Made by a program: the position numbers and the translations under genes. DNA of 64,000 bases from positions 46,803,715 to 46,867,714 of the forward strand of contig OX421497.1 of NCBI GenBank assembly GCA_949126835.1. Direction: 5' to 3'. Shown piece by piece: positions 13,201-25,207 of this stretch (the first letter of the stretch is position 1; each line of letters opens with the position of its first letter). The DNA comes from Anisus vortex. Taxonomy: Eukaryota; Mollusca; Gastropoda; Planorbidae. The notes below the pieces were generated by a model. It saw only the letters and a program-made list of their open reading frames with translations. It was not told the DNA's origin and searched no databases.

Positions 13201-16200
13201 TTTTTAAATTCCAGGGGGGGCTTAGCCCCCCTCAGCCCCCCCCCCCCCCTGTGGCTTCGCCCCTGTTAGTCAGTAGTGAAGAAGTAAGGGGGGTAATAAG
13301 GCATGCATACAGTAAGTTTCCCACAGACATAAGAACTACTTTCCCCTCTCCTGTAGAATTTACCTTAGATCAATTCAACCGGTAGCACCAACACCAGACT
13401 ATAGGCCTGATTATCCAGCACTGCACTTGGCGAGACAGGCATTTATGCACCTATTCCTTCTTCCCCGCTGAGTTTTGGGGCTATGATCCCTCATGTGTCA
13501 GCCCACTGGTGTACTCTTAAAGGGAGCATATTGGTGGCATACACTCTTCCTCAGCTTTAAAACCCATGGGTACAAAAAAGTGAATTAGACATCAGATATC
13601 ACTGTGTCATTTACCTGAAGCTTTTTCCTCTAACTGCAAGACACTTTGCTCATATGTTCTACAGTCATTCTCAAGCTGTTCAATTCTTCTTCTTTCTTTC
13701 TCCAAGTCAGCTGTTAGTCCTGACAAAGTTTCCTGAAATCAAATCAAAAGTTTATTGTCCTGAGTTCAATATGAATTATCTTCTCTTTCATGTCTTTACA
13801 ACCCAGAAACACATGACGTCACAACAAAGGGACATTATTCTTCATCTACATACATAGCAGCAACAGTAAAACTAACAAAAATAAAAACTAAATCTGTTGA
13901 AATCTATGAAGTATGCTCATGATAGGCATAGAGAAGACAAGCCACTTTGTTTCCAATATACATTTTAGTCAGTGTTAACAAATCAATGAGAAATAATGAC
14001 ACGTTTTATTTAACTATACTTCACTTATCAGTCTCAATATTTATGAAATGAAGTTGATATAAAAAGAAATAAAAAGACAAAAAATACCACTAGTTTGTCT
14101 TTCTCTCTAGCAAGAGTGTCATTTTGTATCTTGAGTTCTTCTAACTGTTGACTTAATTTTTCTCTATCAGCTTCATTCTGTCTGAGTGCTGCTTTAGTTT
14201 CTTGGAGTTCTTGTGATTGACCTTCTGAACTCTGAAATTAACAAAATTACATGCAAACAAATGAACTAATTCATTTTTTTCATCACCCTACTAACTTTGT
14301 GGTATTATGCAAAACACAAAAGCATTTGAAAATGAGTGTTTAATGATGCTTTCAACAGTATAACTTTACTCCCGGATGCAACGGCGCGGCGTTAAGCTAC
14401 ACTTGGCAAAAGGTGCATAAAATCCATTTTACTTTGGGATTAAATCCGCAAATATCAACACGAGCCTACTGGGCATGCTAAATATGTGATAGCATGGAAA
14501 GTCTTTCTGTACAAATGACCATCAGTATCTAACTACAAGACTATTTCAACTTATTGGCTAGAAAATTCATTCACACTAATGTAACTTTCCTAAAACACTG
14601 TCCAGTAGAGTACGAAATATAATTATGATCATTTGTGTTTTTATATTATTTTCTTGCATTATGATATCAGTTTTAAATGATAAGTGGTTACTCGATTTTC
14701 TGATAAGTTATGGTCAACCATTCCAAGCCCAGATGTTTCTGGGAAAATAAACAATTTAGATGGATTTGTCCTTGCAAATGGAATCAGAAATTTGTTTTCA
14801 TCCCAATGTCTTTCAGAATTTTTTTTTTTACTATTGTGTTGTATTTCTAAGTTAGAATTAAATTTTTTTTTGCTAAAGATTTGCTAGTGCAGTTTTCAAA
14901 CATTTCAAGAAAAAAATCTTAACTCCAGGAGAAATTTCTGTTAGCAATGATAGAGAGAGAGGGAGAGAGGGAGCAAACTGACCAAGTTTAAACTGGACTG
15001 TAAATCTTGGACTTTCTCTTGTAGTTGTTCATTCTCTGCTTTGACTGAGCTTAGATCTTCTTGCAGTTTTCCTTTCTGATCATGTACCATGTCAATAACA
15101 GCCTGGAGTTCATCTATTTGTGCCTTTAGTTCTCCTGAAAAATCACAGTTAAATCATGTTTTAATCATTCAGCAACAATCATCACCGTTATACAATAATT
15201 ATAATAGCCAATTGTTTAAAAACTCAACAATAAATATCTGAGACACAGTTATTTGAAGAAACTGTGCTTTGGATTCATTTATTTCTGGGCCGCAGTTTCA
15301 ACAAAAGACAAAAAAATATTCTTTAACAGATGTAAAAAAAAAAGAATTTTAATGTAAGTGCATGACATTATAGATTTTAATACAAAGCTATATACTATTT
15401 AACCTAATGATAATTTCATTGTACATATTAAGTAGTCAATAAACTTAGACTGCAAAGTAAATGTACCTATAGTAGTAGACTCATCTTCCACATGATCAAG
15501 TTTTTCCTGTAACATAGTCTTATTATCTTCTAGTTCACTGATTCTCTTCTTTAAAGATTCTACCTCATCACTAGAAGAATGGCCCTGAAACATTGAAATA
15601 GATACATTTAATCAACTTATAGCTGGACTCTGTATAGTCTCATTAGGTCAAACCTTTTTACCCACATTTCTTTTCAATATACTGCACAGATAGTTAGAAA
15701 ACAAAGTTCAGATTAGATTTTCCACCTGTGTATTCATTTGACGGCATGTTTTTCAGAATTGTATGCTTAAACAATTGATAAACAAATATAATTAATGAAA
15801 GTTGGTTAATTGAAATCTTTCTTGATTAATTTATAGGCATCATTTGTTTTTGATGTTGTGCTGATGTTGACTTGTTTACTGTCAGCTTTCAATTGTTTTT
15901 TCAGTTGCTCTACTATTTTATTCATGTGTATATTTTGCCTTATCTTCTATATCTAATGTCACAGACACCTTCTTCTGTACAGTACAGATGTTTATTGTGT
16001 CCTATGCTTTTTATGTTCGTGATTTGCATCATGTCATGCATTTTCATTGGGGTTTGACGTGATGTTAAGCCGTTGGTTTTACTACTTTGTTTTATGCCAC
16101 CCGCTCCATTCCTTGAAGGCTACTTGGGAAGACTTAACCATGATTAATGTCTTTTGTCATTTCATCTTTACAGGTTATGCCTTTATGAGGATCTAAATAA

Positions 16201-19200
16201 TCAAAACATGTGACAAAATATTTCAAGATAATGTATTGGCATCTAACCTTAAGTTCTGTCAACTGTTTCTCAAGGGCTTTAATTTTATTTGTCATCTGAG
16301 CTTTGACTTTCAGAAATTTGCTGTCAGTTTTGCCTGGAGTTTCCTCCCCTGTTGATTTAGCCTCCCGTTCTTTCACCTGAAATTTTTTTACAAGTTTTTG
16401 CCAAATTAAATATTTGAAAAACGCTGATAGACAAAATTCTTATTTTTAAGATTATGTTAACTTTATATTTACAGACAAGGGTTTCTAACAAATGGCATTC
16501 CTGAGTTTACAGTTATTGGTGCTGATTTAGTACCATTAATGATAACCAACTGTTCCCTATTGAAGAACAGATACTCTTTCTTTCTATAAAGAAGATTATT
16601 GCGTCCCACGCTCATCTGTGGTTCGAGTCTAGTCTTGCATCTTTATTAATGTTTTAAATGATGTTAAGTTACTGGTTTTCCTGGTTTGTTCAGGTAACCC
16701 ATTCCATGCCCAAATGCCACTCAGGAAGAAAGAGTACTTATATGTCCAAAATCTATTGGCATATCATTGATGTAAAAGAAATGTAAGCTTTATAAGTAAA
16801 CTAAGATGTTAAACTTTATCAAATGTTTGTGAAAAATCTAATAATACGTCATCTCTTTCAATATTATTATTTCATCTGTTCAACAATACGTCATCTCTTT
16901 GAATTTTATTATTTCATCTGTTCAGATATTAAACCTATTACATGGGTTTCACACAATCAGGTCCTGATAATGTCATTCTCTGCTCTGGGAGCCCACTTTT
17001 GCCCGGCCCTGATAGAGATGAAAGCTATTGACTACCTGCTCAGTCAGCTTATTGACAGTCTGTTTGTATTCATCTAGTTGTGCCTTGAGTGTGATGATCT
17101 CTTCTGTTTGAAGGTCTTCACCAGCAGATGGAGGTAACTGGAAAAGGATTAACAAATAGGGTAAACAATCTTGTACATAAAACTAAAACAATTAAATAAT
17201 TACTATGTGAACATTGTATCATCAAGGCCTCAGTTTTTAATCCATTTCATTATTCAGAAATAGAGAAAGTTATAGCACTTAAGTACTTTTTATTGAAATA
17301 ATCTGCTAGTCCACTGATTGTCTAATGTCTTCCAGTGCTGTGAAGGCCCCATACATAAAGCATAATAAAATGTTTTCACTAACACAAGCTAAACAGGAAT
17401 ATAACTTTTTCTATAGGGTTAGCTTACTCATAAGTCTATATTTGATATGTAAAGCCATTAGTGGCTGAAAATAAGACCCTTCAATATTAGGCGGGTGATA
17501 AACATGAGATTTTATAGTTTTTAATAGTTCTAATAATATATGAAATTTGTCATCTAGAGTGCACTAATGTATCTGTTACAGAAGTATCAAACTTAAATCT
17601 AACCAATAGCCGCAAAAGATCATTTGTGGATCTAAGAAACTCAGATTGTTGTGAAGCCCTTGATGTCATCCTAGTACAACAGAGTGACGAGCTTGTTTTT
17701 ATTTTCTTTCTAAATTAACAATTGAAATTTTTGGCACAGCTGCATGCCAGATCTTTGTTTCCTTACAGTCAATGTTTACAAGCACAGCTGTGCCATGCAG
17801 ACTGCATGCTACATGTTTGACATGCCTGGTATAATTAGACAGGGTCAAAGCTGTGATGCTATTGCAAAAGACAACAGGCGAGCCCTAATTCAATACTTAC
17901 AGATAAAATTGCTTGACATCATCTGTAAAGTTTTTTGCCCTATAATTTAACAGTAAACTGCAAATAAATTCTGAACATTTTTCTCATTTGACAAAGCCAG
18001 GAGGTTCAAATGCAAGTTTGGTCCCAACGACACGGGTGAGTGACCAGCCCAAAACGTTAACTCGTCACATAGTATTTATAAGAAACAAGTAAGATTATAC
18101 TTTCATTAACCGCTATTCAGGTTAGGCTAGAGAACAATGTTGCATTAGGTCCTTCTTAGTTGTACATCACCATTGATCTATCTGACAGACTTGTCTGGCC
18201 TATACATAAGAGAACAACTCCAGCTTTCCGCGAAGCTTTATCTCACAAAGGAATTCATCACAATGAACATACACACCTGTTTCATTGGCTCAGTGTTAGC
18301 CTGACCAGACAATGCCAAGTTGTAGTGTTCCTGTAGGCGGCTGTACTGTTCTGTTGCCTGGCTGTATGCTGTTTCATACTGTGATACTGTGGACTGGAGG
18401 CTTTGAAGCTGAAGCTCTTTCTCTGATAGCTGGAGAAAACAAAACAAAAAATAACAAAGCGTTTTTTTAAATGACATAAATATACAAAGGATAAAACATA
18501 AACTTTTCCCTGTTCCGCCTTATTTAGGTAAATCTACCAAGTCGTTCGACAGGCATACCCAAAGACCTGGGTTCAAATCCTGGGTTCAAATCCTGGTGAA
18601 GGTTTGGATTATCTCCCTGCACCTGAGCCTACCCAGCTCTGATGGATACCTGATATCAGTTGGGGTAAAGGGGGCTGGGCATTGTGCTGGCCACACAATC
18701 CCCTAGTATGCTGTGTCCACAAAATACGGTAAAGGCTGCTTCACCAGCACTATGGATCGATTTGGTCTGGCGCAATATACTTATTTTTTGTAGGTATAAA
18801 GCTTTGAAATTCTCTTTTACATAGATGACCATAAGACATTCACATATTGTAATTTTTATATAAAGTAAGACACTAAAAGTTATTTAATTTTATATAGGAA
18901 AGTTTAGTTTTATTTCTAGTTTTTTCTAGGTCTTGTTATTCTTAGGGGCTGACATATAAGTAGCCAACTTAAGGACTTGTACATGTAACTAATTATCCCC
19001 CTGACCTTGTTCAACAAAGTCTCCTCTACTTACCTCAATCTCATGTTTCTCCACCACCTCCTTTAGTTTTGTCTCCAGCCGAGATTTCTCTTCCTTCCAC
19101 TGAGACTCCATGTCCACAAAACTGGACTGAAGCAGGAGAACCTGCTCAGACGTCACCTGGAGTTTCTCTTTCAGCAGACGCTGGGCATCTCTGGACTCTG

Positions 19201-22200
19201 AGAGTTGCTTTTCCTTCTCAGCATTCTCTGCTTGTAGTACAGCTATAACTTTCATCTTGAAAAACAAACCAACAAAAAAAAAAGAAGGTTTAAAGACTTG
19301 AATTATCTTTTAATTGAGTACTGTTACAATTCCGTGTCTTCTGTGGCCTGTCTAGGCTCTTGTTCACTATGAAATAATACACTCAAGCCACTCAATGAAT
19401 GTTTCAAGAAGAATTTAATGCTTGAACTTATGTAGAAAAATAACATTCAACTTCAGGGGTTAATAATAAGTAGCTTCCTTGTAGCTGAGCAAGAACAACA
19501 AATGAAACCTCTACATGCTTTATATAGATTTTGGTGCTAGAATGGATTGTCCCAAAGATTCCAGAATGCAAAAGAAAAGACGTACTAGAAAGTTGTAGAG
19601 ACTACAAGAAAGTCTAATGGTGTTATTACGTCATAATAAACTATCTGCACAGATAATCTCTATACCAAAATAAAATATAAATAAATAACTTTACAGGAAC
19701 TAGCGAGACAATTCCAAACACAATTTTGTAAAAATTTATAACATGCTACATGCACATAACAAGATGACAAATAATCTTAAATCTACCACAGACCAACTTA
19801 CCTTCCCATCTAAAACTTCATTGATGTCTTTCAGTTTATTCTCCACCATCTTCAGGGCATGATCTTGGAGGTTGACATTTTCTTTATTCAAGATGGCCTC
19901 AATGTCTCGTTCATGTTTTGAGATCAACTGGACCAAATCATTTTCCCGAAGGGACAACTCCTTAGATTTCTCTTCTATCACAGCTTGTAGCCTGTGGGGG
20001 AAATGTTTCTGACTTCATACATTTTTCTTTTTAGTCTAATTTACTTATTTATAGAAATGTACATTTATTTCATGAGGTTTTAAAAAAAGAATAAGTAAAA
20101 AGTATCCCGTTGGACCAAATTGATCCATGGGGCATGTGAAGCGCTGACCAGTTTCTGTGGCCACGACATGCTAGAGGATTGTGGGGGCCAGTACAATGCA
20201 CAGAACACTTTACTTTACCCCAACTCAAGTCAGGTACCCATCATAGCTGGGTAGACCCAGGATCAAACCCCAGTCTTCAGCAGGACTCGAACCCAGGACC
20301 TCCAGCAAAACGCGCTGCCCACTGTGCTCCCTCATAACAGAATAGTTAGACAATTTTAAAACAGGGAAATACAAAGCTGATGAAGAAAACACTAAGATAG
20401 TACCTCTTTGTTTCAGCATCCATTTCACCCAACATCTCCTCAAAGTATTTCTGTGATTCTGTCAGCTTGATGTGGAACCGTTCAGTCTCAGACTTCAGTT
20501 CCTGTTCCTTCACTCTCAGCTGCTCTGTGAGGACGTCCACCTTCTCGTTGGTGGTCTCCACCCTTGAGGTCAGTTTAGTGATCAGCAAGGCCTGGTCCTG
20601 CACCGTTTGCTCCTTCTCCCTAATAGTATTCTGTAAGACTTCCACCACTTTATCCCTGCCCCTGATGACTTGGTCTTTCTCCCCAGCAAACTCCTGCAGG
20701 TCCATGACCCTCTTGTCCTGTTCCAGTATTTTGTTATTCAACTCCATAATTTTCCTATCTTTATACACCATCTGAGCATACATCTGACTCTAAACATACA
20801 TTGACCAACAAAGAAAACAACAAGGCATCAATACATTAATTGAAAACATACATTGACAAGACTAACAAGTGAGTGTTCAGGTCTTATAACAATAACATGA
20901 GTTTCATGGGTTTGACCGTCCAATGGGAGGGGACCATCAATTACTATTACTAAGGTGTGAAGATTGCGCTCTTGTAACTCTTGTCTAATGTATTCACAAG
21001 TTGAAAATAGCATTATCAATGTCGAGAAAGACGACTGAAGACTGAGTACACAGGTCGTGGTTTAGTTTTACTGAAGACTGAGTACACAGGTCGTGGTTTA
21101 GTTTTTAAGTACCAGTTTACTTAATAAAATTGCAGTTATGTTATCTATGAGCCGGACTTTCAGTTATGAGAGCTAGTGAAGTGAATATGATTATTGTGAC
21201 CCTGAGAGAATAGAGTCGAGACATGTCACAGTGAGTCACACTAATATTTATAGACAACTAGCCTATTGCTACCCAATGTTTCAAACAGGGAAATTTAAAA
21301 AATAGCGATGTCTGATAAGAGTTTTATTAAAGACTCCTCAACATAACTACATTGTTAATAACTTTTTAAAAACATTTAAAATAAGTATTTTCACATTGTT
21401 TTGTCCACTTTGGTGAAATTTAATACCTTTCCCAAACCGTGGTCAGTTTTCCCAAACTTAAAATTGTAGTATTGATATGTATATAATATAGAAAGTGTGC
21501 ATGATATTATATAAGGGATAAAGAAGGTGTGCATGTTATGGCGTGTACAATTATACACTAGTGTGAAAAAGTAGAGAATATGTCCGATAGCAACAGAAAA
21601 TGAAGGAAGTTGGGTTGACGTTGGAACTGCATACTAACAGGAGTCGGAATCTTGGTTTAAGATGAAGTTGGACTGACTACCAACTCAAGACGTGACCAGA
21701 ATGTATGTTGAGTAACTATTGATCTGAGTGTCATAGTGGTACTGAATACAAACAAGTTACAACTGACAAGGAGCCTCTGTTATCATTCAAGTTCTAAGTA
21801 ACCCAGTGTTCGTCCTGTGACAGTTATAGACCAATTTCTTACTCCAGAATTATTTTGAAATTCCGAAAGGTTACAAAAAATTCACAATCTAAAAGTCTAC
21901 TAGTATGTGTAAATTGTCCGATTGTTAACTGGTAGTGTATAACTGTTAACTGGTAGTATATAACTGTTAACCAGTAATCTATAACTGTTAACCGGTAGTG
22001 TATAACAGTCAACATTGTATTCGTGGATTTTTTTCTCATAGTCCCTTAGTATGCCAAGGAAACTGGGATACTTTTACTATACAGTTTCAGTACAGTTAAA
22101 CAAAACGGTAGCTACAACTAGAGCACTTACCACTTCGCCACCGGAACTGTCACCGTAGGCTTTCTGCATATTCTCCATGGCTTTTGTCTTCTCTTCCAAC

Positions 22201-23727
22201 TGTTCCGTCAAATCATGAACAATCACATCCCTTTCCGCCAAAACTCTTTCCTTGGCTTCCAGCTGGCCCTCTCTCACCCGTATCAACTCATCCTTCTCTG
22301 TTATTGATCGACTCCTGTCTTCAAGCTTGCGCTTTAGAAGAAGCACTTCTGCCCGATTCACGTGATGTGATGATGCTCCACTGTCTGCGCTAATACTGTC
22401 ATCAGCTGACTCCTGAGTAAACACAAACAGGAGATGATAATAATTATTAGATTTATCATTTCTTCAAGGTTCTACCTTTGAAAACCTGCCATCTAACGTA
22501 AACCAGGCAGGCCACAATTGAGGTGACAGGTAGTTAGTATGTTGGTTTCAGGTAAAGTAAGATTAAACCTAGTCGACAAGTAATCAATTAATTTATCTTG
22601 TTAATCAAAGCAATCTCCTTGACAATAAATAATACAATTTTATTTTGTCAGTAGATTCACACTAAGTCAATAACTTACTTACACTGAGTCAATAAGTTAC
22701 TCACACTGAGTCAATAACTTACTCACACTGAGTCAATAAGTTACTCACACTGAGTCAATAAGTTACTCACACTGAGTCAATAACTTACTCACACTGAGTC
22801 AATAAGTTACTTACACTGAGTCAATAACTTACTCACACTGAGTCAATAACTTACTCACACTGAGTCAATAACTTACTCACACTGAGTCAATAACTTACTC
22901 ACACTGAGTCAATAACTTACTCACACTGAGTCAATAACTTACTTACACTGAGTCAATAACTTACTTACACTGAGTCAATAACTTACTTTATCTTGCACGT
23001 CCTGTACTTTCTTTCCATCCACACTCTTTTTCACAGCCTTAGCTTTTGCTTGCAGTCTCAACTTGGAATTTTTAGCATTAGCTTCCTGTAAGAAACATGA
23101 CAATTGATTAACTGTGCACCATTAAAACTACAGACTGGGAAGGCCAAATTTATTCATAAGAAGAAGAAAAAAGATATCTAATTAGTGCCAACAAAAACCT
23201 TAGAATTTGTCTTTTCAACTTCCATTTTAAACATGTAAAATTGGTTTAAACACCAACACCAGGCAATTTAGATTTTTGTTAAATAAAAATACTTGCCTAT
23301 TTTTAACCCAATTACAATATATTTATTTTAAATTACTTTGCTAAATGTCTTCAGTAAAAGAATAATAATTTTTTTTATAATTTGTTTTTTTATATCTTTC
23401 TGTTCATTGTAGTTTATAAAAATTTTATCTGTAGCTTATACAGGCCTCTTTTATTTCCCCCCGGGATTCAGCTTGTTTATTATAACAACCAAAAAACAAA
23501 AATATGCTAATAGGAAATGAGATTTATGAGAAAAATATGAAACAATTTCTTTGATGAAAACTAAAAAGTGCTATATTAACCTGAAGTTCTTTGTCCCTAT
23601 TCTGTAAAATTTCATCTTTTTCTCGAATCATTGATTTCAGTTGTTGAATCTGAAGCTGCAAAAGCTCCATTTCATTCTCAGTTCCAGACATTTCTTGTAA
23701 CACTATTTGATCTAGATACAATAGCAT
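1..23727 (-). CDS. giant golgin-type coiled-coil protein (giantin/lava-lamp-like), 5' part, 16 coding exons
   Basis: Spliced minus-strand gene, read from high to low coordinates. Coding exons: 23581-23727, 22987-23085, 22131-22412, 20404-20789, 19802-19991, 19034-19255, 18277-18429, 17036-17137, 16248-16376, 15467-15584, 14983-15134, 14088-14231, 13615-13732, 12744-12853, 12254-12424, 1-10278. All junctions are GT-AG, and the phases close exactly: 12,801 nt, 4,267 codons, open at the window edge. The product is rich in Glu, Lys, Gln, Leu and Ser in heptad-like patterns, so it is an extended coiled coil. The N-terminal reading MLLYLDQIVLQEMSG, then LKSMIREKDE and KNSKLRLQAKAKAVKK, resembles my recollection of vertebrate giantin, a Golgi tether held by a C-terminal membrane anchor. 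That end lies outside the window, so the anchor or a GRIP domain cannot be checked. Other long coiled coils (lava lamp, CENP-E, TPR) remain possible. The gene model is firm; the family name is moderate. Confidence 0.85.
7180..7287 (-). repeat. in-frame 54-bp tandem duplication inside the giant exon
   Basis: Copies 7180-7233 and 7234-7287 differ only at the final base. They encode 18 residues twice. Eighteen is 11+7, so the duplication can keep coiled-coil phase through a hendecad plus a heptad. Confidence 0.95.
10995..11390. mobile_element. MITE with long terminal inverted repeats, in the intron after the giant exon
   Basis: The left end TACCGAAAAATCTTGAATAT... and the right end ...ATTTTACGGTA are imperfect inverted repeats of about 30 bp. 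Both also contain ATAAGCCRCACC in inverted orientation. The element is about 396 bp with no coding capacity. It is the only structure recognised in the 2-kb intron 10279-12253 besides a GATA microsatellite. Superfamily not assigned. Confidence 0.7.
11866..11937. repeat. GATA/GATACATA microsatellite
   Basis: Imperfect run of GATA and GATACATA words in the intron at 10279-12253. Confidence 0.9.
12612..12712 (-). mobile_element. tRNA-derived SINE head fragment (minus strand)
   Basis: Read on the minus strand it contains a B-box-like GGTTGGAATCC, then TGGTGAAGGCTAGGATTTG and CCCGGGTCTGGAGGG. The copy at 57,780-57,830 carries nearly the same text, which defines a dispersed family. Fragment only. 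Confidence 0.6.
13041..13265. mobile_element. hAT-type MITE with perfect 8-bp target duplication
   Basis: The termini CAGGGGCGAAGCC and GGCTTCGCCCCTG are inverted repeats, flanked on both sides by TTAGTCAG (13033-13040 and 13266-13273). The element is 225 bp and includes an internal direct repeat (GGGGGGCT...CTTTCGCGTGACAAA twice) and a poly-C run. The perfect duplication suggests a fairly recent insertion. The flank at 12990-13040 has its own 27-bp tandem duplication. Confidence 0.92.
13733..14982. other. introns around exons 14088-14231 and 14983-15134: little recognisable content
   Basis: Outside the exon at 14088-14231 I see no gene. A weakly conserved stretch at about 14,655-14,775 may be a decayed copy of the dispersed repeat found at 16,565-16,745. 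The intron 15135-15466 holds nothing recognised. Confidence 0.5.
15965..16135 (+). repeat. diverged copy of a dispersed repeat (family of 16,565-16,745)
   Basis: Shares ACAGATG...TTGTGTC, ...GATGTTAAGCCGTTGGTTTT and a tail resembling CATTCCATGCC..GCCACTCGGGAAGA. It lies in the intron 15585-16247. Confidence 0.45.
16565..16745 (+). mobile_element. dispersed nonautonomous repeat, about 180 bp, probable SINE-like family
   Basis: Contains TATAAAGAAGATTATTGCGTC, GTGGTTCGAGTCTAG (resembles a pol III B box), AAATGATGTTAAGTTACTGG and CCCATTCCATGCC..ATGCCACTCAGGAAGAA. Related copies are at 33,705-33,875 (and its two duplicates), 55,378-55,440 (partial) and 59,720-59,880 (reverse). Family identity beyond repetition is not established. 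Confidence 0.65.
16838..16926. repeat. two-copy tandem repeat in an intron
   Basis: AATACGTCATCTCTTT...TTATTATTTCATCTGTTCA occurs twice with a period near 46 bp. Each copy carries TACGTCA, a CRE-like word. Confidence 0.8.
17138..18276. other. 1.1-kb intron with no recognised element
   Basis: AT-rich, no coding potential beyond short random ORFs, no inverted-repeat element recognised. Confidence 0.6.
18535..18790 (+). mobile_element. tRNA-derived SINE
   Basis: The B box GGGTTCAAATCCTGG is duplicated (GGTTCAAATCCTG twice in 30 bp). It is followed by GGTGAAGGTTTGGATT, CTACCCAGCTCTGATGG, TGTGCTGGCCACACAATCCC and ATGGATCGATTTGGTC. The central and tail words recur at 20,110-20,335 (reverse), 30,190-30,290 and 58,215-58,300. 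Lies in the intron 18430-19033. Confidence 0.75.
20110..20335 (-). mobile_element. tRNA-derived SINE (reverse orientation)
   Basis: On the minus strand it reads B box GGGTTCGAGTCCTG, then CTACCCAGCTATGATGGGTACC and a tail with ATGGATCAATTTGGTCC, the same family as 18,535-18,790. Lies in the intron 19992-20403. Confidence 0.75.
20938..20972. repeat. short dispersed repeat shared with 25,620-25,650
   Basis: ATTACTAAGGTGTGAAGATT followed by GCGCTC occurs here in an intron and again upstream of the promoter. Source element unknown. Confidence 0.8.
21031..21106. repeat. 36-bp exact tandem duplication
   Basis: ACTGAAGACTGAGTACACAG... ending GGTTTAGTTTT occurs twice head to tail, in the 1.3-kb intron 20790-22130. 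Confidence 0.9.
21908..22012. repeat. short minisatellite of about 22 bp, 4-5 units
   Basis: Variants of TAACTGTTAACYRGTARTNTA are repeated. Each unit contains the palindrome GTTAAC or a one-base variant. Confidence 0.85.
22655..22986. repeat. 22-bp minisatellite with AP-1 motif, abutting an authentic splice donor
   Basis: Fifteen units of ACTGAGTCAATAACTTACTC plus AC. TGAGTCA, the AP-1 consensus, is exact in 14 units; the unit at 22,664 has TAAGTCA. On the gene's strand most units (11 of 15) contain GTAAGT and many GTGAGTAAGT. The array runs directly into the donor of exon 22987-23085, whose GTAAGT is part of the terminal unit. Confidence 0.97.
23581..23727 (-). CDS. first coding exon and start-codon choice of the golgin-like gene
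   Basis: Two in-frame ATGs are possible, at 23725-23727 and 23689-23691. The upstream one adds MLLYLDQIVLQE before MSGTENE. I prefer it because the pattern M-L-x-x-L...V-L-x-E-x-S-G matches what I recall of the giantin N-terminus and because no stop separates the two. The donor follows ...KELQ at 23580 with GTTAATA, a weak site. The 5' splice acceptor of this exon is unresolved: CTATAG (about 23766-23771) or CTTAG (about 23737-23741) would both work. Confidence 0.65.
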
Positions 23728-23773
23728 TTCTTGTAAATCTAAGTATATATGTTTAAAGTTGAATCCTATAGAA

Positions 23774-23962
23774 TAGGGTTCGGCAACCTATAGCACTAAT
23801 GCATGATGTGGCATGCAGAGCGATTTTCAATGGCACACGGAAGACCCATGAAAAGACAATTAAAGTCTTTTCCGCAATAAAAGAGCAGGATGAATATAGG
23901 CTGTTGGCACACTGAATAAATCATACTTTGGCACATTATCATCAAAAGGTTGCCGAACCCTG
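23774..23962. mobile_element. hAT-type MITE
   Basis: The termini TAGGGTTCGGCAACCT and AGGTTGCCGAACCCTG match at 15 of 16 inverted positions. Flanks CTATAGAA (23766-23773) and TTATAGAA (23963-23970) are an 8-bp target duplication with one change. The interior (GAGCGATTTTCAATGGCAC, CTTTGGCAC) is shared with the element at 29,711-29,917. Confidence 0.92.
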
Positions 23963-24158
23963 TTATAGAACATAAAATACTAGTAATAAATAGACATGTA
24001 AAAAGTTTACAATAGAACATAAAATACTAGTAATAAATAGACATGTAAAAAGTTTACAATAGAACATAAAATACTATTAATAAATAGACATGTAAAAAGT
24101 TTACAATAGAACATAAAATACTAGTAATAAATAGACATGTAAAAAGTTTACAATCAAC
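23963..24158. repeat. 47-bp tandem repeat, about four units, next to the MITE
   Basis: Unit words ATAGAACATAAAATACTAG, TAATAAATAGACATG and AAAAAGTTTACA repeat. The first unit includes the 3' target duplication of the adjacent hAT MITE. Confidence 0.95.
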
Positions 24159-24170
24159 AAAAAGTTTTAC

Positions 24171-24290
24171 CTGTCAAAAGTTTTAGTTCTAATTACATTT
24201 AAAATTTCTTGATAACATCTTCTATATAAGGAATTTTACTGTGTCACATCAGTGGGTGATTTCTCTTCTAAGTTAACTTTAATTGTGTGG
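24171..24290 (-). other. possible 5'UTR exon of the golgin-like gene
   Basis: On the minus strand a strong acceptor (TTTTTCTTTTTAG, ending at 24291) is followed by 120 nt that end at GACAG before a GTAAAA donor at 24170. The segment has stops in all useful frames, so it would be noncoding. It sits between the putative promoter exon and the first coding exon. The call rests on splice signals alone. Confidence 0.4.
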
Positions 24291-25207
24291 CTAAAAAGAA
24301 AAACAATAGTCACAGTTAATCTCTGTCTATTATATGTCCTAAACATGTAATTTCTTACATTACAGACTGTTGAAATTTGCATAAACAGTACAAAAATTAA
24401 GAACATCAATCAAGAAACTAAAATTAACCTTCTCCATTTTGTAGTGCTTTATATAAATTTAATTTATCAATAATGAAATGAAAAAATGTGAGATAATATT
24501 ATATGGTGTAAGGCAATATCAATATGGAATATGGCCATGACAACAGTAGAGAGTAAAGAGTCAAAAGAGACTATTATTATTATTATAACAAGACATATTG
24601 TCACATATGGATATGGTCATGGTTCAAACTTATAAACTCTGGACAGTCTTGCCAGTCTTCGCAATATGTATTGCTTGACTAAAACTACTAATTAATAAGT
24701 GGGCCTACTACCTAATTATTTTATTAATTTTAATATTTAATCTTTCATCTCACAAATTAATTTCATTAGATAAAGCCTAAATTATTAGTAAATTCCTAAA
24801 TAATAATAAATAGTTTAAAATAGCATTATTCATATTCGGCATTATAATTATAATTAATAAATAGGCCTACATATTTAAATATTAAATACATATTTTATAA
24901 CTTCAACACTAGACTGCCACATCCACATCCTAATCGTAGCAATGTATATATCCATTTAGACATAATTTGGGGCTTACAGAGTCATCTATTTTATTAGATT
25001 TTTATCTACAACTTGCCGAGAAACCAAAATAAATAAAAACACGAATGACGTGTTTACATATGCAATGACAAACAGCATTGGTTAATGCAGAGTATACAAA
25101 GAAAACTATGTCAGACATAAATGCAACATTCGGTTTAAAAAAAAAGAACGCTTATACTAAGTAACATTTTATTTTGTTTTTTTTAACATTTTAGTTAGCC
25201 TACTTAC

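Noticed and set aside
19325..19730. Possible solo LTR starting TGTTACAATTCC
   Set aside because: It has a TG start and a TATA-like word, but I found no matching CA end with target duplication and no second copy.
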